From assembly GCA_035720945.1 (NCBI GenBank), contig DASTNK010000146.1, positions 1-27,715 on the forward strand: a stretch of DNA of 27,715 nt, read 5' to 3'. The notes under the pieces are model-generated. The model did no database searches, had not been told where the DNA came from, and saw nothing but the letters and a program-made list of their open reading frames with translations. Shown in pieces: positions 1 through 7,683 of this stretch. Position 1 is the first letter of the stretch, and the number at the start of each line of letters is the position of its first letter. Made by a program: the position numbers and the translations under genes. The stretch is from SCQX01 sp035720945. Its GTDB lineage: Bacteria > Pseudomonadota > Gammaproteobacteria > Burkholderiales > Burkholderiaceae_B.

Positions 1-655
1 ACTGGCCGGTGCCGAACAGCGTGGCGCCGTTGACAATGTAAGGGGTGTAGCAATCGGTGTAGCCATGTTCGCCGGTCTGCAGATCGAGCATGAACTGCGC
101 CAGCGCGCGATGCAGCCGGGCCATCTGGCCCCGCAACATCATGAAACGCGCCCCGGCCAGCTTGCGCGCGGCCTCGAAATCCAGCCCCAGGGGTTCGCCC
201 AGCGCGACGTGGTCGCGCGTTTCAAACGGGAACGCGCGCGGGCAGCCTTGCCCGTCAACTTCCACGCCAGGCGGGACCCAGCGGCGCACCTCGACGTTGT
301 CATCGCTGGAGGCGCCGGCCGGCACACTGGCGTGTGGCAGGTTGGGCAGCGTCATGAGCCAATCGTTGAGTTCGGACTGCACCCCGGCCAGATCGGCCGC
401 CAGTTGCTTGAGACGTTCCGGAATGGCCTGCGATTCAGCCAGTTCCTGGCTGGCGTCCTGTCCCTTGGACTTGAGCTGGCCGATGAGCTTGGAGACGGCG
501 TTGCGGCGCGCCTGCAGGGTTTCGGTCTCGACTTGCACCGCCTTGCGGCGGGCTTCCAGCGTGTTGAAGCGTTCGGTGTCGAATTGAACGCCGCGCAGGG
601 CAAGGCGCTCGACCACGGTCGATGGATCTTTGCGCAGTTGATTGGGGTCTAGCAT
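1..655 (-). CDS. serS: seryl-tRNA synthetase, N-terminal part (gene runs off the window)
   Basis: Charges tRNA-Ser (and tRNA-Sec) with serine in the cytosol. The 218 codons present begin MLDPNQLRKDPSTVV, a typical bacterial SerRS start. A long, charged two-helix coiled-coil arm (about residues 30-100) follows, which in this family grips the tRNA long variable arm. The first part of the class II catalytic core follows, with the stretch GEPLGLDFEAARKLAGARF and then YTDCYTPYIVNG of motif 1. Motifs 2 and 3 lie beyond position 1. The ATG at 653-655 is the only sensible start. The gene reads leftward, as do rarA, lolA and ftsK, but a 198-bp gap with its own possible -10 box separates it from rarA. 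Confidence 0.96.
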   Translation of the reverse strand, partial: MLDPNQLRKDPSTVVERLALRGVQFDTERFNTLEARRKAVQVETETLQARRNAVSKLIGQLKSKGQDASQELAESQAIPERLKQLAADLAGVQSELNDWLMTLPNLPHASVPAGASSDDNVEVRRWVPPGVEVDGQGCPRAFPFETRDHVALGEPLGLDFEAARKLAGARFMMLRGQMARLHRALAQFMLDLQTGEHGYTDCYTPYIVNGATLFGTGQ

Positions 656-739
656 GGATGCGATGTCCGTAGAGGAATGGAATGCGTGCGGCCGCGACGG
701 AGGGACAATGTTGACGCAGGCCACCTTCGGGCCAGCACG

Positions 740-745
740 ATTATA
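740..745 (-). promoter_or_regulatory. possible serS promoter -10 box
   Basis: The leftward strand reads TTGTATAATCG here, a perfect TATAAT hexamer 85 nt upstream of the serS ATG in the 198-bp rarA-serS gap. No good -35 box lies 16-18 nt upstream (the position reads CGGAGG), so this is only a candidate. The rest of the gap (746-853) shows no terminator with a U-tract after rarA. Confidence 0.3.
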
Positions 746-853
746 CAAAGGGCCGGATCACCCCTCCGACATACCATGCAAGAACACTACCGGTTGAGTC
801 GGACGTCCAAATTCGGATATGCGGGGACCCACCGCGGATAGGCACGCAAAGCG

Positions 854-2242
854 CTACCCGCCTTTTTTCGCCTCGTCGTCCAATTGGCGCAGGAAAGCCA
901 GCTTCTCGGCGATCTTGCCCTCGAGCCCGCGCGGGACGGGCCGATACCAGTTGGGTCGGGCCATGCCGTCGGGCAGGTAGGTTTCGCCCGCCGCGTAGCC
1001 GTTCGGCTCATCGTGGGCGTACCGGTACTGTCGTCCGTAACCGAGCTCTTTCATGAGTTTGGTGGGGGCGTTGCGCAAATGCACCGGCACGTCGCGCGAG
1101 GTATCCTGGCGCACGAAGGCGCGTGCCTGGTTATACGCCATGTAGCCGGCATTGCTCTTGGCGGCAACGGCCAGATAGATCACAGCTTGCGCCAGCGCCA
1201 ATTCTCCCTCGGGCGACCCCAGCCGTTCATAGGTGCTGGCCGCCTCATTGGCGATCTGCATGGCGCGCGGGTCGGCCAGGCCGATGTCCTCCCAGGCCAT
1301 GCGGATGATGCGCCGTGACAGGTAGCGCGGATCGGCACCACCATCGAGCATGCGTGTGAACCAGTACAGCGCCGCATCGGGGTCGGAACCCCGCACCGAC
1401 TTGTGCAACGCGCTGATCTGGTCGTAGAAAGCATCCCCTCCTTTGTCGAAACGGCGCAGGTTCTGCGACAGCGCGGTTTCGAGCCAGGCCGCATCGACCA
1501 GTTCGCGTTGCGCCCCCAGCGCGGCCTCGGCCACGACTTCGACCGCATTGATCAGCCGCCGCGCATCGCCATCCGCCCAGGCCGCCAGTTGAGCGCGGGC
1601 TTCGTCATCGAAACGTGGCGTGGGTCGATGTCCGGTGGCCCGGGGGCCGTCGGTTCCCTGGGGGTCATCACCCGGCGGGGGGGTTGAATCGAACATCTCC
1701 AGCGCCCGATCGAGCAACCCGCGCAGGTCATCGACAGACAGCGGCTCCAGCACGTACACGCGGGCACGCGACAGCAGCGCGGAATTCACCTCGAACGACG
1801 GGTTCTCGGTGGTGGCGCCAATGAACGTGAACAGGCCGCTTTCGACATATGGCAGAAACGCATCCTGCTGGGCCTTGTTGAACCGATGCACCTCGTCGAC
1901 GAACAGGATGGTGCGCCGACCCTGCGCCTGCGCGGCCTGGGCCAGGACGACCGCCTCGCGAATGTCCTTGACCCCGCCCAGCACCGCCGAAATGGCCAGG
2001 AACTGGGCGTCGAAACCGTCGGCCATGAGGCGCGCCAGCGTGGTCTTGCCCACACCGGGCGGCCCCCAGAAGATCATGGAGTGCGGCCGGCCAGACTGGA
2101 AGGCCACCCGCAACGGCTTGCCGGGCCCCAGCAGATGGGTCTGCCCCACGACGTCGTCCAGGGACTTCGGGCGCATGCGCTCGGCCAGCGGCGCATGCGA
2201 TCCCGCGACAGGCGAGGTGAACAGGTTGCCGGACTCAGGCAT
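854..2242 (-). CDS. rarA: replication-associated recombination protein A (RarA/MgsA, AAA+ ATPase)
   Basis: RarA is a clamp-loader-like AAA+ ATPase that acts at stalled replication forks and interacts with SSB and DNA ends. This 462-residue protein has the family order: N-terminal ERMRPKSLDDVVGQTHLLGPGKPL, Walker A GPPGVGKTT (residues 60-68), Walker B ILFVDEVHRF (D116, E117), sensor 1 GATTENPSF, then the lid and C-terminal tetramerisation region (KSVRGSDPDAALYWFTRML, PNGYAAGETYLPDGM). A Pro/Gly-rich insert (STPPPGDDPQGTDGP and following) lies between the AAA core and the lid and is longer than I expect for the family. The gene begins 32 bp after the lolA stop and probably belongs to the ftsK-lolA-rarA transcription unit. 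Confidence 0.96.
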   Translation of the reverse strand: MPESGNLFTSPVAGSHAPLAERMRPKSLDDVVGQTHLLGPGKPLRVAFQSGRPHSMIFWGPPGVGKTTLARLMADGFDAQFLAISAVLGGVKDIREAVVLAQAAQAQGRRTILFVDEVHRFNKAQQDAFLPYVESGLFTFIGATTENPSFEVNSALLSRARVYVLEPLSVDDLRGLLDRALEMFDSTPPPGDDPQGTDGPRATGHRPTPRFDDEARAQLAAWADGDARRLINAVEVVAEAALGAQRELVDAAWLETALSQNLRRFDKGGDAFYDQISALHKSVRGSDPDAALYWFTRMLDGGADPRYLSRRIIRMAWEDIGLADPRAMQIANEAASTYERLGSPEGELALAQAVIYLAVAAKSNAGYMAYNQARAFVRQDTSRDVPVHLRNAPTKLMKELGYGRQYRYAHDEPNGYAAGETYLPDGMARPNWYRPVPRGLEGKIAEKLAFLRQLDDEAKKGG

Positions 2243-2274
2243 GGCGGGGCTCGTGCGCGGCGCCGGCGCCGCGA

Positions 2275-2904
2275 TTACATGTGAACGACATCCACCCCTT
2301 TGGGCAGCGCGAAGGTGAACTCGCTGGCGGGCAGCGTGGGGTTCGTCTGGATGTCGGAAAGGTCGATGCGCGTGATCTGACCGAAGGAATCGAGCAGTTC
2401 GAGGCGCACCGGCTTGTTGTCGCTGAAGCCCATGTCAACATGGGCGAAGCCGGCATCGGCCTTGCGCGGCGTGGCCCGCAGCCATTGCAGGCCGTCTTTG
2501 TCGGGGAGCGGCGTGACGACGAAGGCGTCATCGAGCGAGCCCGACCCGAACAGGATGGCGGCGGGCGACGCCCCGATGGACTTGCTGACGTCGCGCTCGA
2601 TGACCTGCGCCAGATCGGGGTCGTACTGATAGACCGTCTTGCCGTCGGACACGATGAGCTGTTCATAAGGCTTCTTGACTTCCCAACGGAAACGCCCGGG
2701 TCGCCGGAACGCGAAACGACCGGATTCCGGGGGCTTGGCCTTGCCCGGGTCGTTGGGCGTGCCAAGCGTCTGCTGCTTGAAGGTGCCGGTGGCCACGCTC
2801 ACGCTGGCCACGAACTGGCGCAGTTGGTCGCGTGCGCTGGCGGACCACGCCAGCGCCGGGCAGGCCGCGAGACACAGCGCGGCCAACAAGTGTTTAGTCT
2901 GCAT
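2275..2904 (-). CDS. lolA: outer-membrane lipoprotein carrier protein LolA
   Basis: Periplasmic chaperone that takes lipoproteins from LolCDE at the inner membrane to LolB at the outer membrane. The 209-residue product starts MQTKHLLAALCLAACPALAWSASA, a clear Sec signal peptide with probable cleavage after ALAWSA. LolA-family signatures follow: FVASVSVATGTFKQQTL, PGRFRWEVKKPYEQLIVSDGKTVYQYDPDL, and SEFTFALPKGVDVV near the end. An open frame extends upstream inside ftsK, but the signal peptide fixes the ATG at 2902-2904. That start lies 11 bp inside the 3' end of ftsK, so translation is probably coupled to ftsK. Confidence 0.96.
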   Translation of the reverse strand: MQTKHLLAALCLAACPALAWSASARDQLRQFVASVSVATGTFKQQTLGTPNDPGKAKPPESGRFAFRRPGRFRWEVKKPYEQLIVSDGKTVYQYDPDLAQVIERDVSKSIGASPAAILFGSGSLDDAFVVTPLPDKDGLQWLRATPRKADAGFAHVDMGFSDNKPVRLELLDSFGQITRIDLSDIQTNPTLPASEFTFALPKGVDVVHM

Positions 2905-5251
2905 CAGAGGCGTTTCCCGCAGGAACCAGGATTTCACGATTGCCATTGGACTGCATGGCCGAGACCAGGCCGGCCTGCTCCATTTGCTCGAGCAGGCGCG
3001 CGGCGCGGTTGTAGCCGATGCGCAGATGACGCTGCACGGAAGAGATGGACGCACGCCGGTTCTTCAGGACGATTTCGACGGCTTGATCATATAGGGGATC
3101 GGATTCGGCATTGGCGAATCCGGTGACCGCGCTCACGCCATCGCCGGTTTCTCCTTCCAGCGCGCCATCCAGCAGGCCGTCGACATAGTTGGGTTCGCCC
3201 TGCTCTTTCAGGTAGTCCACCACGCGATGGACTTCGTCGTCGTGCACGAAGGCGCCGTGCACGCGCGTGGGCAACCCCGTTCCCGGCGGCATGTACAGCA
3301 TGTCGCCCTGGCCCAGCAGGGTTTCGGCGCCCATCTGGTCGAGGATGGTGCGCGAGTCGATCTTGGACGACACCTGGAAGGCGATGCGCGTGGGAATGTT
3401 GGCCTTGATCAACCCGGTGATGACGTCGACGCTGGGGCGCTGGGTGGCCAGAATCAGATGGATGCCCGCGGCACGCGCCTTCTGCGCCAACCGCGCGATG
3501 AGCTCTTCGATCTTCTTGCCCACCACCATCATCAGGTCGGCCAGCTCGTCGATGACCACGACGATCATGGGCATCGGCGCCAGGGGCTCGGGCTCGTCGG
3601 GGGTGAGCGAGAAAGGGTTGGGAATGGGCTCTTCGCGCTTGATGGCGTCTTGAATCTTGTTGTTGTAGCCGGCCAGGTTGCGCACACCCAGCTTGCTCAT
3701 GAGGCGATAGCGTTTTTCCATTTCGCCCACGCACCAGTTCAGCGCGTTGGCGGCGTGCCGCATGTCGGTGACCACTGGCGCCAGCAGATGCGGGATGTCG
3801 GCGTAGATGCTCATTTCGAGCATCTTCGGGTCGATGAGGATGAGGCGCACCTGCGTGGCGTCCGCCTTGTACAGCAGAGACAGGATCATGGCGTTGATGC
3901 CAACCGATTTGCCGGAACCGGTGGTGCCGGCCACCAGCAGGTGTGGCATCTTGCCCAGGTCGGCCACCACCGGGTTGCCCGCGATGTCCTTGCCCAGCGC
4001 CATGGTGAGCATCGACGCGCCGGAATAGTAGGTTTGCGACCCGATGATCTCGGACAGCCGCACCATCTGCCGCTTGGGATTGGGCAGCTCCAGCCCCATG
4101 AGGTTCTTGCCAGGGATGGTCTCGACCACGCGTATGCTGACCAGGCTGAGCGCGCGCGCCAGATCTTTCGCCAGGTTGACGATCTGGCTGCCTTTCACAC
4201 CGGTGGCCGGCTCGATTTCGTAGCGCGTGATGACGGGCCCGGCCTGTGCGGAGACCACCGTCACCTTGACGCCGAAATCGGACAACTTCTTTTCGATGAG
4301 GCGCGACGTGTACTCGATGGTTTCCGGCGACACGGTTTCGATGTTGTCGTCGGGTGCGTCAAGCAGCGACACGGCGGGCAGGTCGCCGGAGCCGCCGAGC
4401 TCGGATGGCATCGGGAACAGCGCCTTCTGCTTTTCCTTTTCAACCCGGACCGACTTGGGCACCGACACGATGGCTGGTTCGATGCGCACGGGCTGTTCGT
4501 GCACCAGTTGCTTCTGCTGAGCCACGACCGATTCGTTGCGCTCGGCGCTCTTGACCTCGCCCACCTTGCGATCCGCGCGCGCGGCCCGGAGTTCGAACAC
4601 GCGCCGCACGGATTTTTCCAGCGCGGTGCCCACGCGCTCGGCCACGAACAGCCACGAGAACCCGAAGAACAGGCTTGCGCCCACCGCGATGAACACCAGC
4701 AGCAACAACGTGCAACCCGTGTTCCCCAGCGACAGCGACATGACGTGCGCCAGCAAGCGGCCAAGCTGGCCGCCCGGCCCCGCTGGCAGCGAGGCGCCGA
4801 ACTGCTTGAGCTGAAGGGATTCGATGCCCATGGACCCCACGAACAGCAGCAGGAAGCCCAACCCGGCCTCCCAGTGCACCCGGGGCAGGGTCTCGACCTT
4901 GTGATTGGGCAGCAACAGACTGGTCAGTCGGTAGAACCCCGCCACCACGCGCTGGGCCAACAGCACCACCCAGAGCCAGGCCGAGTAGCCAAAGAGGAAC
5001 AGCAGCAGGTCGGACACGTACGCGCCCAGCCTGCCTCCTTGATTGGACGTGGAGGTCGACAGCACGGAATGCGACCATGCCGGGTCGGCCGGGTTCCAGG
5101 TGGCAAGCACCAGCGCCAGCCAAGCGGCCAGCGCGGCGAAGACGAACCAGCGTGCTTCGCGCACCAGGCCGGCGAGCCGCAGTTGCAAGGGAGAAGGGCC
5201 ATTGCGCACATTGCGCGAGGAGCGGGGGGACGTCGCGGGTATTCTAGCCAT
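2894..5251 (-). CDS. ftsK: DNA translocase FtsK
   Basis: Septum-anchored DNA pump that segregates the chromosome terminus and activates XerCD at dif. The 785-residue protein has an N-terminal membrane domain with about four hydrophobic helices (residues 35-51, 79-100, 130-145, 178-202). A rather short linker (about 205-300) follows, then the RecA-like motor with Walker A GTTGSGKS (442-449) and Walker B LILIDPK, and VVIDELADLMM. A C-terminal winged-helix gamma domain follows (DPLYDQAVEIVLKNRRASISSVQRHLRIGYNRA, read in two pieces), which recognises KOPS. The ATG at 5249-5251 is preferred over an in-frame TTG at 5296 because the latter overlaps the trxB start. It overlaps lolA by 11 bp at its 3' end. 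Confidence 0.96.
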   Translation of the reverse strand: MARIPATSPRSSRNVRNGPSPLQLRLAGLVREARWFVFAALAAWLALVLATWNPADPAWSHSVLSTSTSNQGGRLGAYVSDLLLFLFGYSAWLWVVLLAQRVVAGFYRLTSLLLPNHKVETLPRVHWEAGLGFLLLFVGSMGIESLQLKQFGASLPAGPGGQLGRLLAHVMSLSLGNTGCTLLLLVFIAVGASLFFGFSWLFVAERVGTALEKSVRRVFELRAARADRKVGEVKSAERNESVVAQQKQLVHEQPVRIEPAIVSVPKSVRVEKEKQKALFPMPSELGGSGDLPAVSLLDAPDDNIETVSPETIEYTSRLIEKKLSDFGVKVTVVSAQAGPVITRYEIEPATGVKGSQIVNLAKDLARALSLVSIRVVETIPGKNLMGLELPNPKRQMVRLSEIIGSQTYYSGASMLTMALGKDIAGNPVVADLGKMPHLLVAGTTGSGKSVGINAMILSLLYKADATQVRLILIDPKMLEMSIYADIPHLLAPVVTDMRHAANALNWCVGEMEKRYRLMSKLGVRNLAGYNNKIQDAIKREEPIPNPFSLTPDEPEPLAPMPMIVVVIDELADLMMVVGKKIEELIARLAQKARAAGIHLILATQRPSVDVITGLIKANIPTRIAFQVSSKIDSRTILDQMGAETLLGQGDMLYMPPGTGLPTRVHGAFVHDDEVHRVVDYLKEQGEPNYVDGLLDGALEGETGDGVSAVTGFANAESDPLYDQAVEIVLKNRRASISSVQRHLRIGYNRAARLLEQMEQAGLVSAMQSNGNREILVPAGNASDAD

Positions 5252-5257
5252 GCACTC

Positions 5258-5265
5258 ATTATAAT
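5258..5265. promoter_or_regulatory. shared palindromic -10 box of the ftsK/trxB divergent promoters
   Basis: The 44-bp gap between the divergent ftsK and trxB starts contains ATTATAAT, which is its own reverse complement and supplies a perfect TATAAT on both strands (plus strand 5260-5265, minus strand 5263-5258). Rightward transcription would begin near 5272, about 24 nt before the trxB ATG. Leftward transcription would begin at or next to the ftsK ATG. Neither side has a recognisable -35 hexamer. Confidence 0.5.
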
Positions 5266-5295
5266 TGCGGGATTGTCTTTTACGGATTTTCTGCA

Positions 5296-6255
5296 ATGAC
5301 GACCCCGAAACACGCCAAAGTCCTGATTCTCGGCTCGGGACCGGCGGGCTACAGCGCGGCCGTGTACGCCGCGCGCGCCAACCTGAACCCGGTCCTGGTC
5401 ACCGGCATCGAGCAAGGCGGGCAGCTCATGACCACCACCGACGTCGACAACTGGCCCGCCGACGTGGAAGGGGTCCAGGGCCCCGACCTGATGCAGCGTT
5501 TCCAGGCGCACGCCGAACGCTTCAAGACCGAGATGGTCTTCGACCAGATCGTGAGCGTCGACTTGTCCCGGCGCCCTTTCCTGCTGATCGGCGATTCAGG
5601 TACACACTATACCTGCGACGCGCTCATCATTGCCACCGGCGCCTCCGCCCAGTACCTGGGTCTGCCGTCGGAACAACAGTTCATGGGCCGGGGCGTGTCG
5701 GGCTGCGCGACGTGCGACGGCTTTTTCTACAAGAACCAGGACGTCATCGTGGTGGGTGGCGGGAACACCGCTGTCGAAGAGGCGCTGTACTTGTCCAACA
5801 TCTGCCGCACCGTCACCATGGTGCACCGGCGCGACACGTTCCGCTCCGAGCCCATCCTGACCGACCGGCTGACGGACAAGGCCAGGAACGGCAACGTCCG
5901 GCTCAAGCTGTTTCACGAACTGGACGAAGTGCTGGGCGACGATTCGGGCGTGACCGGGGTCCGGCTGCGCGACAACCGCAGCGGCCAGACCGAAGACCTG
6001 GCCGTCACGGGCGCATTCATCGCCATTGGCCACAAGCCCAACACCGCCATCTTCGAGGGCCAGGTCGACATGGTCAACGGCTACATCACGACCCGCAGCG
6101 GCCTGAACGGTCTGGCCACCATGACCTCGGTCGAGGGGGTGTTCGCGGCCGGCGACGTGCAAGACCACGTCTACCGCCAAGCCATCACCAGCGCGGGCAC
6201 CGGCTGCATGGCCGCGCTTGACGCCCAACGGTGGCTGGAGAATGCGGAAAAGTGA
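5296..6255 (+). CDS. trxB: thioredoxin-disulfide reductase
   Basis: FAD/NADPH enzyme that keeps cytosolic thioredoxin reduced. At 319 residues it is the normal length for the low-molecular-weight bacterial type. Visible motifs are the FAD-binding GSGPAGYSAAVYAARA (residues 13-28), the redox-active CATC (C137, C140), the NADPH-binding VGGGNTAVEEALYLS (153-167) and the C-terminal FAD motif GVFAAGDVQDHVYRQAITSAGTG. The start is the ATG at 5296; no strong Shine-Dalgarno sequence precedes it. The last 14 bp overlap the downstream Smr gene. Confidence 0.97.
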   Translation: MTTPKHAKVLILGSGPAGYSAAVYAARANLNPVLVTGIEQGGQLMTTTDVDNWPADVEGVQGPDLMQRFQAHAERFKTEMVFDQIVSVDLSRRPFLLIGDSGTHYTCDALIIATGASAQYLGLPSEQQFMGRGVSGCATCDGFFYKNQDVIVVGGGNTAVEEALYLSNICRTVTMVHRRDTFRSEPILTDRLTDKARNGNVRLKLFHELDEVLGDDSGVTGVRLRDNRSGQTEDLAVTGAFIAIGHKPNTAIFEGQVDMVNGYITTRSGLNGLATMTSVEGVFAAGDVQDHVYRQAITSAGTGCMAALDAQRWLENAEK

Positions 6256-7024
6256 CGGCGGGCTGGCCGGCCTGAAACGCCTGCAGTCCCTTCAAGCCAG
6301 AACAGACGAGGTTCGCGCCCCCGCCCGCACACTTGGAAAAAAACGCCGTCGCGGCGCGCGGCCACAGGCGGAAACGTTGCGCGCGTCACCCGAGACCGTG
6401 CCCGTGGGCCACACAACCTCGTTGTCCGCCGCCCCAACCGCCCCCGTCACCGAGCCGCCCCCATTGACCGTCGAGGACGCCGTCCTGTTCAAGCGGGCCA
6501 TGCGTTCGGTCACGCCCATACGCACAACCGGACGCATCATCCTGCCTCCGAGACCGGTTCCCCCAAAGACCCTGCTTCGTCAGCGCCGGCTGCGGGCGGC
6601 GGGTTCGGAGCCCGCGCCACTCGCGGCCGTCTCGGATGCCTTCGCACCCGCCGCCACCGCGCACGATGCCACCAGCTTCGTGAAGGCGGGCCGAGGCCCG
6701 GACCTGATCCGTGACCTTCGGCGCGGCAAATGGCCCATGCAGGCCAGCCTCGATCTGCATGGCAGTACGCTGGACGAAGCGCGGACGCGGCTGGACCGGT
6801 TCCTGGTTTCGTGCCTGTCACATGGCATCCGCAGCGTGCAGATCGTCCACGGCAAGGGGCTGGGTTCGAAGGACGGCCCGGTCCTGAAGCAGACCGTCAG
6901 GCGCTGGCTCACTCAGATCGATGCCGTCATCGCCTACGTCGAGTGCGCGGACGTCCATGGCGGATCGGGCGCCGTGCAGGTGCTGCTGCGCGCACCGGAG
7001 AAGCCCACGCAATTGGCTGATTGA
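6242..7024 (+). CDS. Smr-domain protein
   Basis: 260-residue protein with an Smr (small MutS-related) domain at its C-terminus and a basic, low-complexity N-terminal half (GKKRRRGARP at 32-41). Smr signatures are LDLHG (170-174), HGKG (203-206) and GGSGAVQVLL (240-249). The segment VLFKRAMRSVTPI before the domain is typical of the stand-alone proteobacterial Smr proteins. Smr domains have nuclease activity in several characterised families, but the role of this stand-alone type is not settled. The ATG at 6242 is preceded by GGAG 4 nt upstream and overlaps the end of trxB by 14 bp, which implies a translationally coupled trxB-smr pair. An upstream in-frame ATG at 6218 lies deeper in trxB and is less likely. 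Confidence 0.9.
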   Translation: MRKSDGGLAGLKRLQSLQARTDEVRAPARTLGKKRRRGARPQAETLRASPETVPVGHTTSLSAAPTAPVTEPPPLTVEDAVLFKRAMRSVTPIRTTGRIILPPRPVPPKTLLRQRRLRAAGSEPAPLAAVSDAFAPAATAHDATSFVKAGRGPDLIRDLRRGKWPMQASLDLHGSTLDEARTRLDRFLVSCLSHGIRSVQIVHGKGLGSKDGPVLKQTVRRWLTQIDAVIAYVECADVHGGSGAVQVLLRAPEKPTQLAD

Positions 7025-7051
7025 TCGGACACGTAGCAAAAGGATGCACCC

Positions 7052-7381
7052 ATGAGCTGGCTCCTGTTGACCATCGCCATCACCGCGGAAATCATCGCAA
7101 CGACCTCACTGAAAGCCAGCGACGGCTTCACGCGCCTTTACCCGTCGCTGATCACCGTCATTGGCTACGTCATTTCCTTCTATTGCCTGGCACTCACGCT
7201 GCGGGTGATTCCCGTCGGTGTCGTCTATGCCATCTGGTCGGGTGTCGGCATCGTGGCGATTTCGATCATCGGCTACGTGGTGTTCCGGCAGGCGCTGGAC
7301 GGCGCCGCCATGGCCGGTATCGGCCTGATCGTCGCGGGGGTGCTGGTGATCAACGTATTTTCAAGCTCGGTGCGGCACTGA
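7052..7381 (+). CDS. emrE: small multidrug resistance (SMR) efflux transporter, EmrE-like
   Basis: Four-helix, dimeric, proton-coupled exporter of lipophilic cations in the inner membrane. The 109-residue length is standard. The essential membrane glutamate is E13 in ITAEIIATTSLK, equivalent to E14 of E. coli EmrE. The family signatures VVYAIWSGVGIVAIS (third helix) and GIGLIVAGVLVINVFS (fourth helix) are intact. The pattern matches the EmrE/Qac branch rather than the SugE/Gdx branch, because SLKASDGFTRLYPS resembles the EmrE loop. An AAAGGA ribosome site precedes the ATG. It follows the Smr gene by 27 bp and may be co-transcribed; a strong terminator lies 90 bp downstream. Confidence 0.93.
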   Translation: MSWLLLTIAITAEIIATTSLKASDGFTRLYPSLITVIGYVISFYCLALTLRVIPVGVVYAIWSGVGIVAISIIGYVVFRQALDGAAMAGIGLIVAGVLVINVFSSSVRH

Positions 7382-7470
7382 CACAGCGTCGCGGAGGCGC
7401 GCCACACGGCGATGAGCAGGTGATCGGGCGGAGGATGCGCGCAGCAGGCTTGCTGAACGTTCGGGACGGA

Positions 7471-7520
7471 CATGACAAAGGCCGGTACGAATACCGGCCT
7501 TTGTCATGTTTTTATTTTTT
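7471..7520 (+). terminator. rho-independent terminator after the trxB-smr-emrE unit
   Basis: Perfect 17-bp inverted repeat (7471-7487 and 7492-7508) around a CGAA tetraloop, followed by TTTTTATTTTTT (7509-7520). One of the clearest terminators in the window. It ends rightward transcription about 90 bp after the EmrE gene. Confidence 0.93.
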
Positions 7521-7683
7521 ATGGGACCTGCTGCTTTATTATGTTTGCCGAGCCGCTACCTATTTGGCGCGCCACCGACTTGCCCATGCAGGGCGGGTGT
7601 CTCCTCACCTGCATAGACAAAATTGTGCACGAACTTCGCGCCCACGACACTTAGGGAATGCACTAAGTCTGCCGAGTTGCGCA
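7521..7683. other. intergenic, nothing recognised
   Basis: Space between the terminator and the 3' end of the acyl-CoA synthetase gene. It holds a small inverted repeat, ACTTAG with CTAAGT around 7649-7668, without a U-tract, and no credible coding region. Confidence 0.5.

Noticed and set aside
3227..5299. 690-codon open frame on the plus strand opposite ftsK
   Set aside because: His/Gln/Arg-rich shadow of a clear FtsK coding region on the other strand; no ribosome site or family motif.
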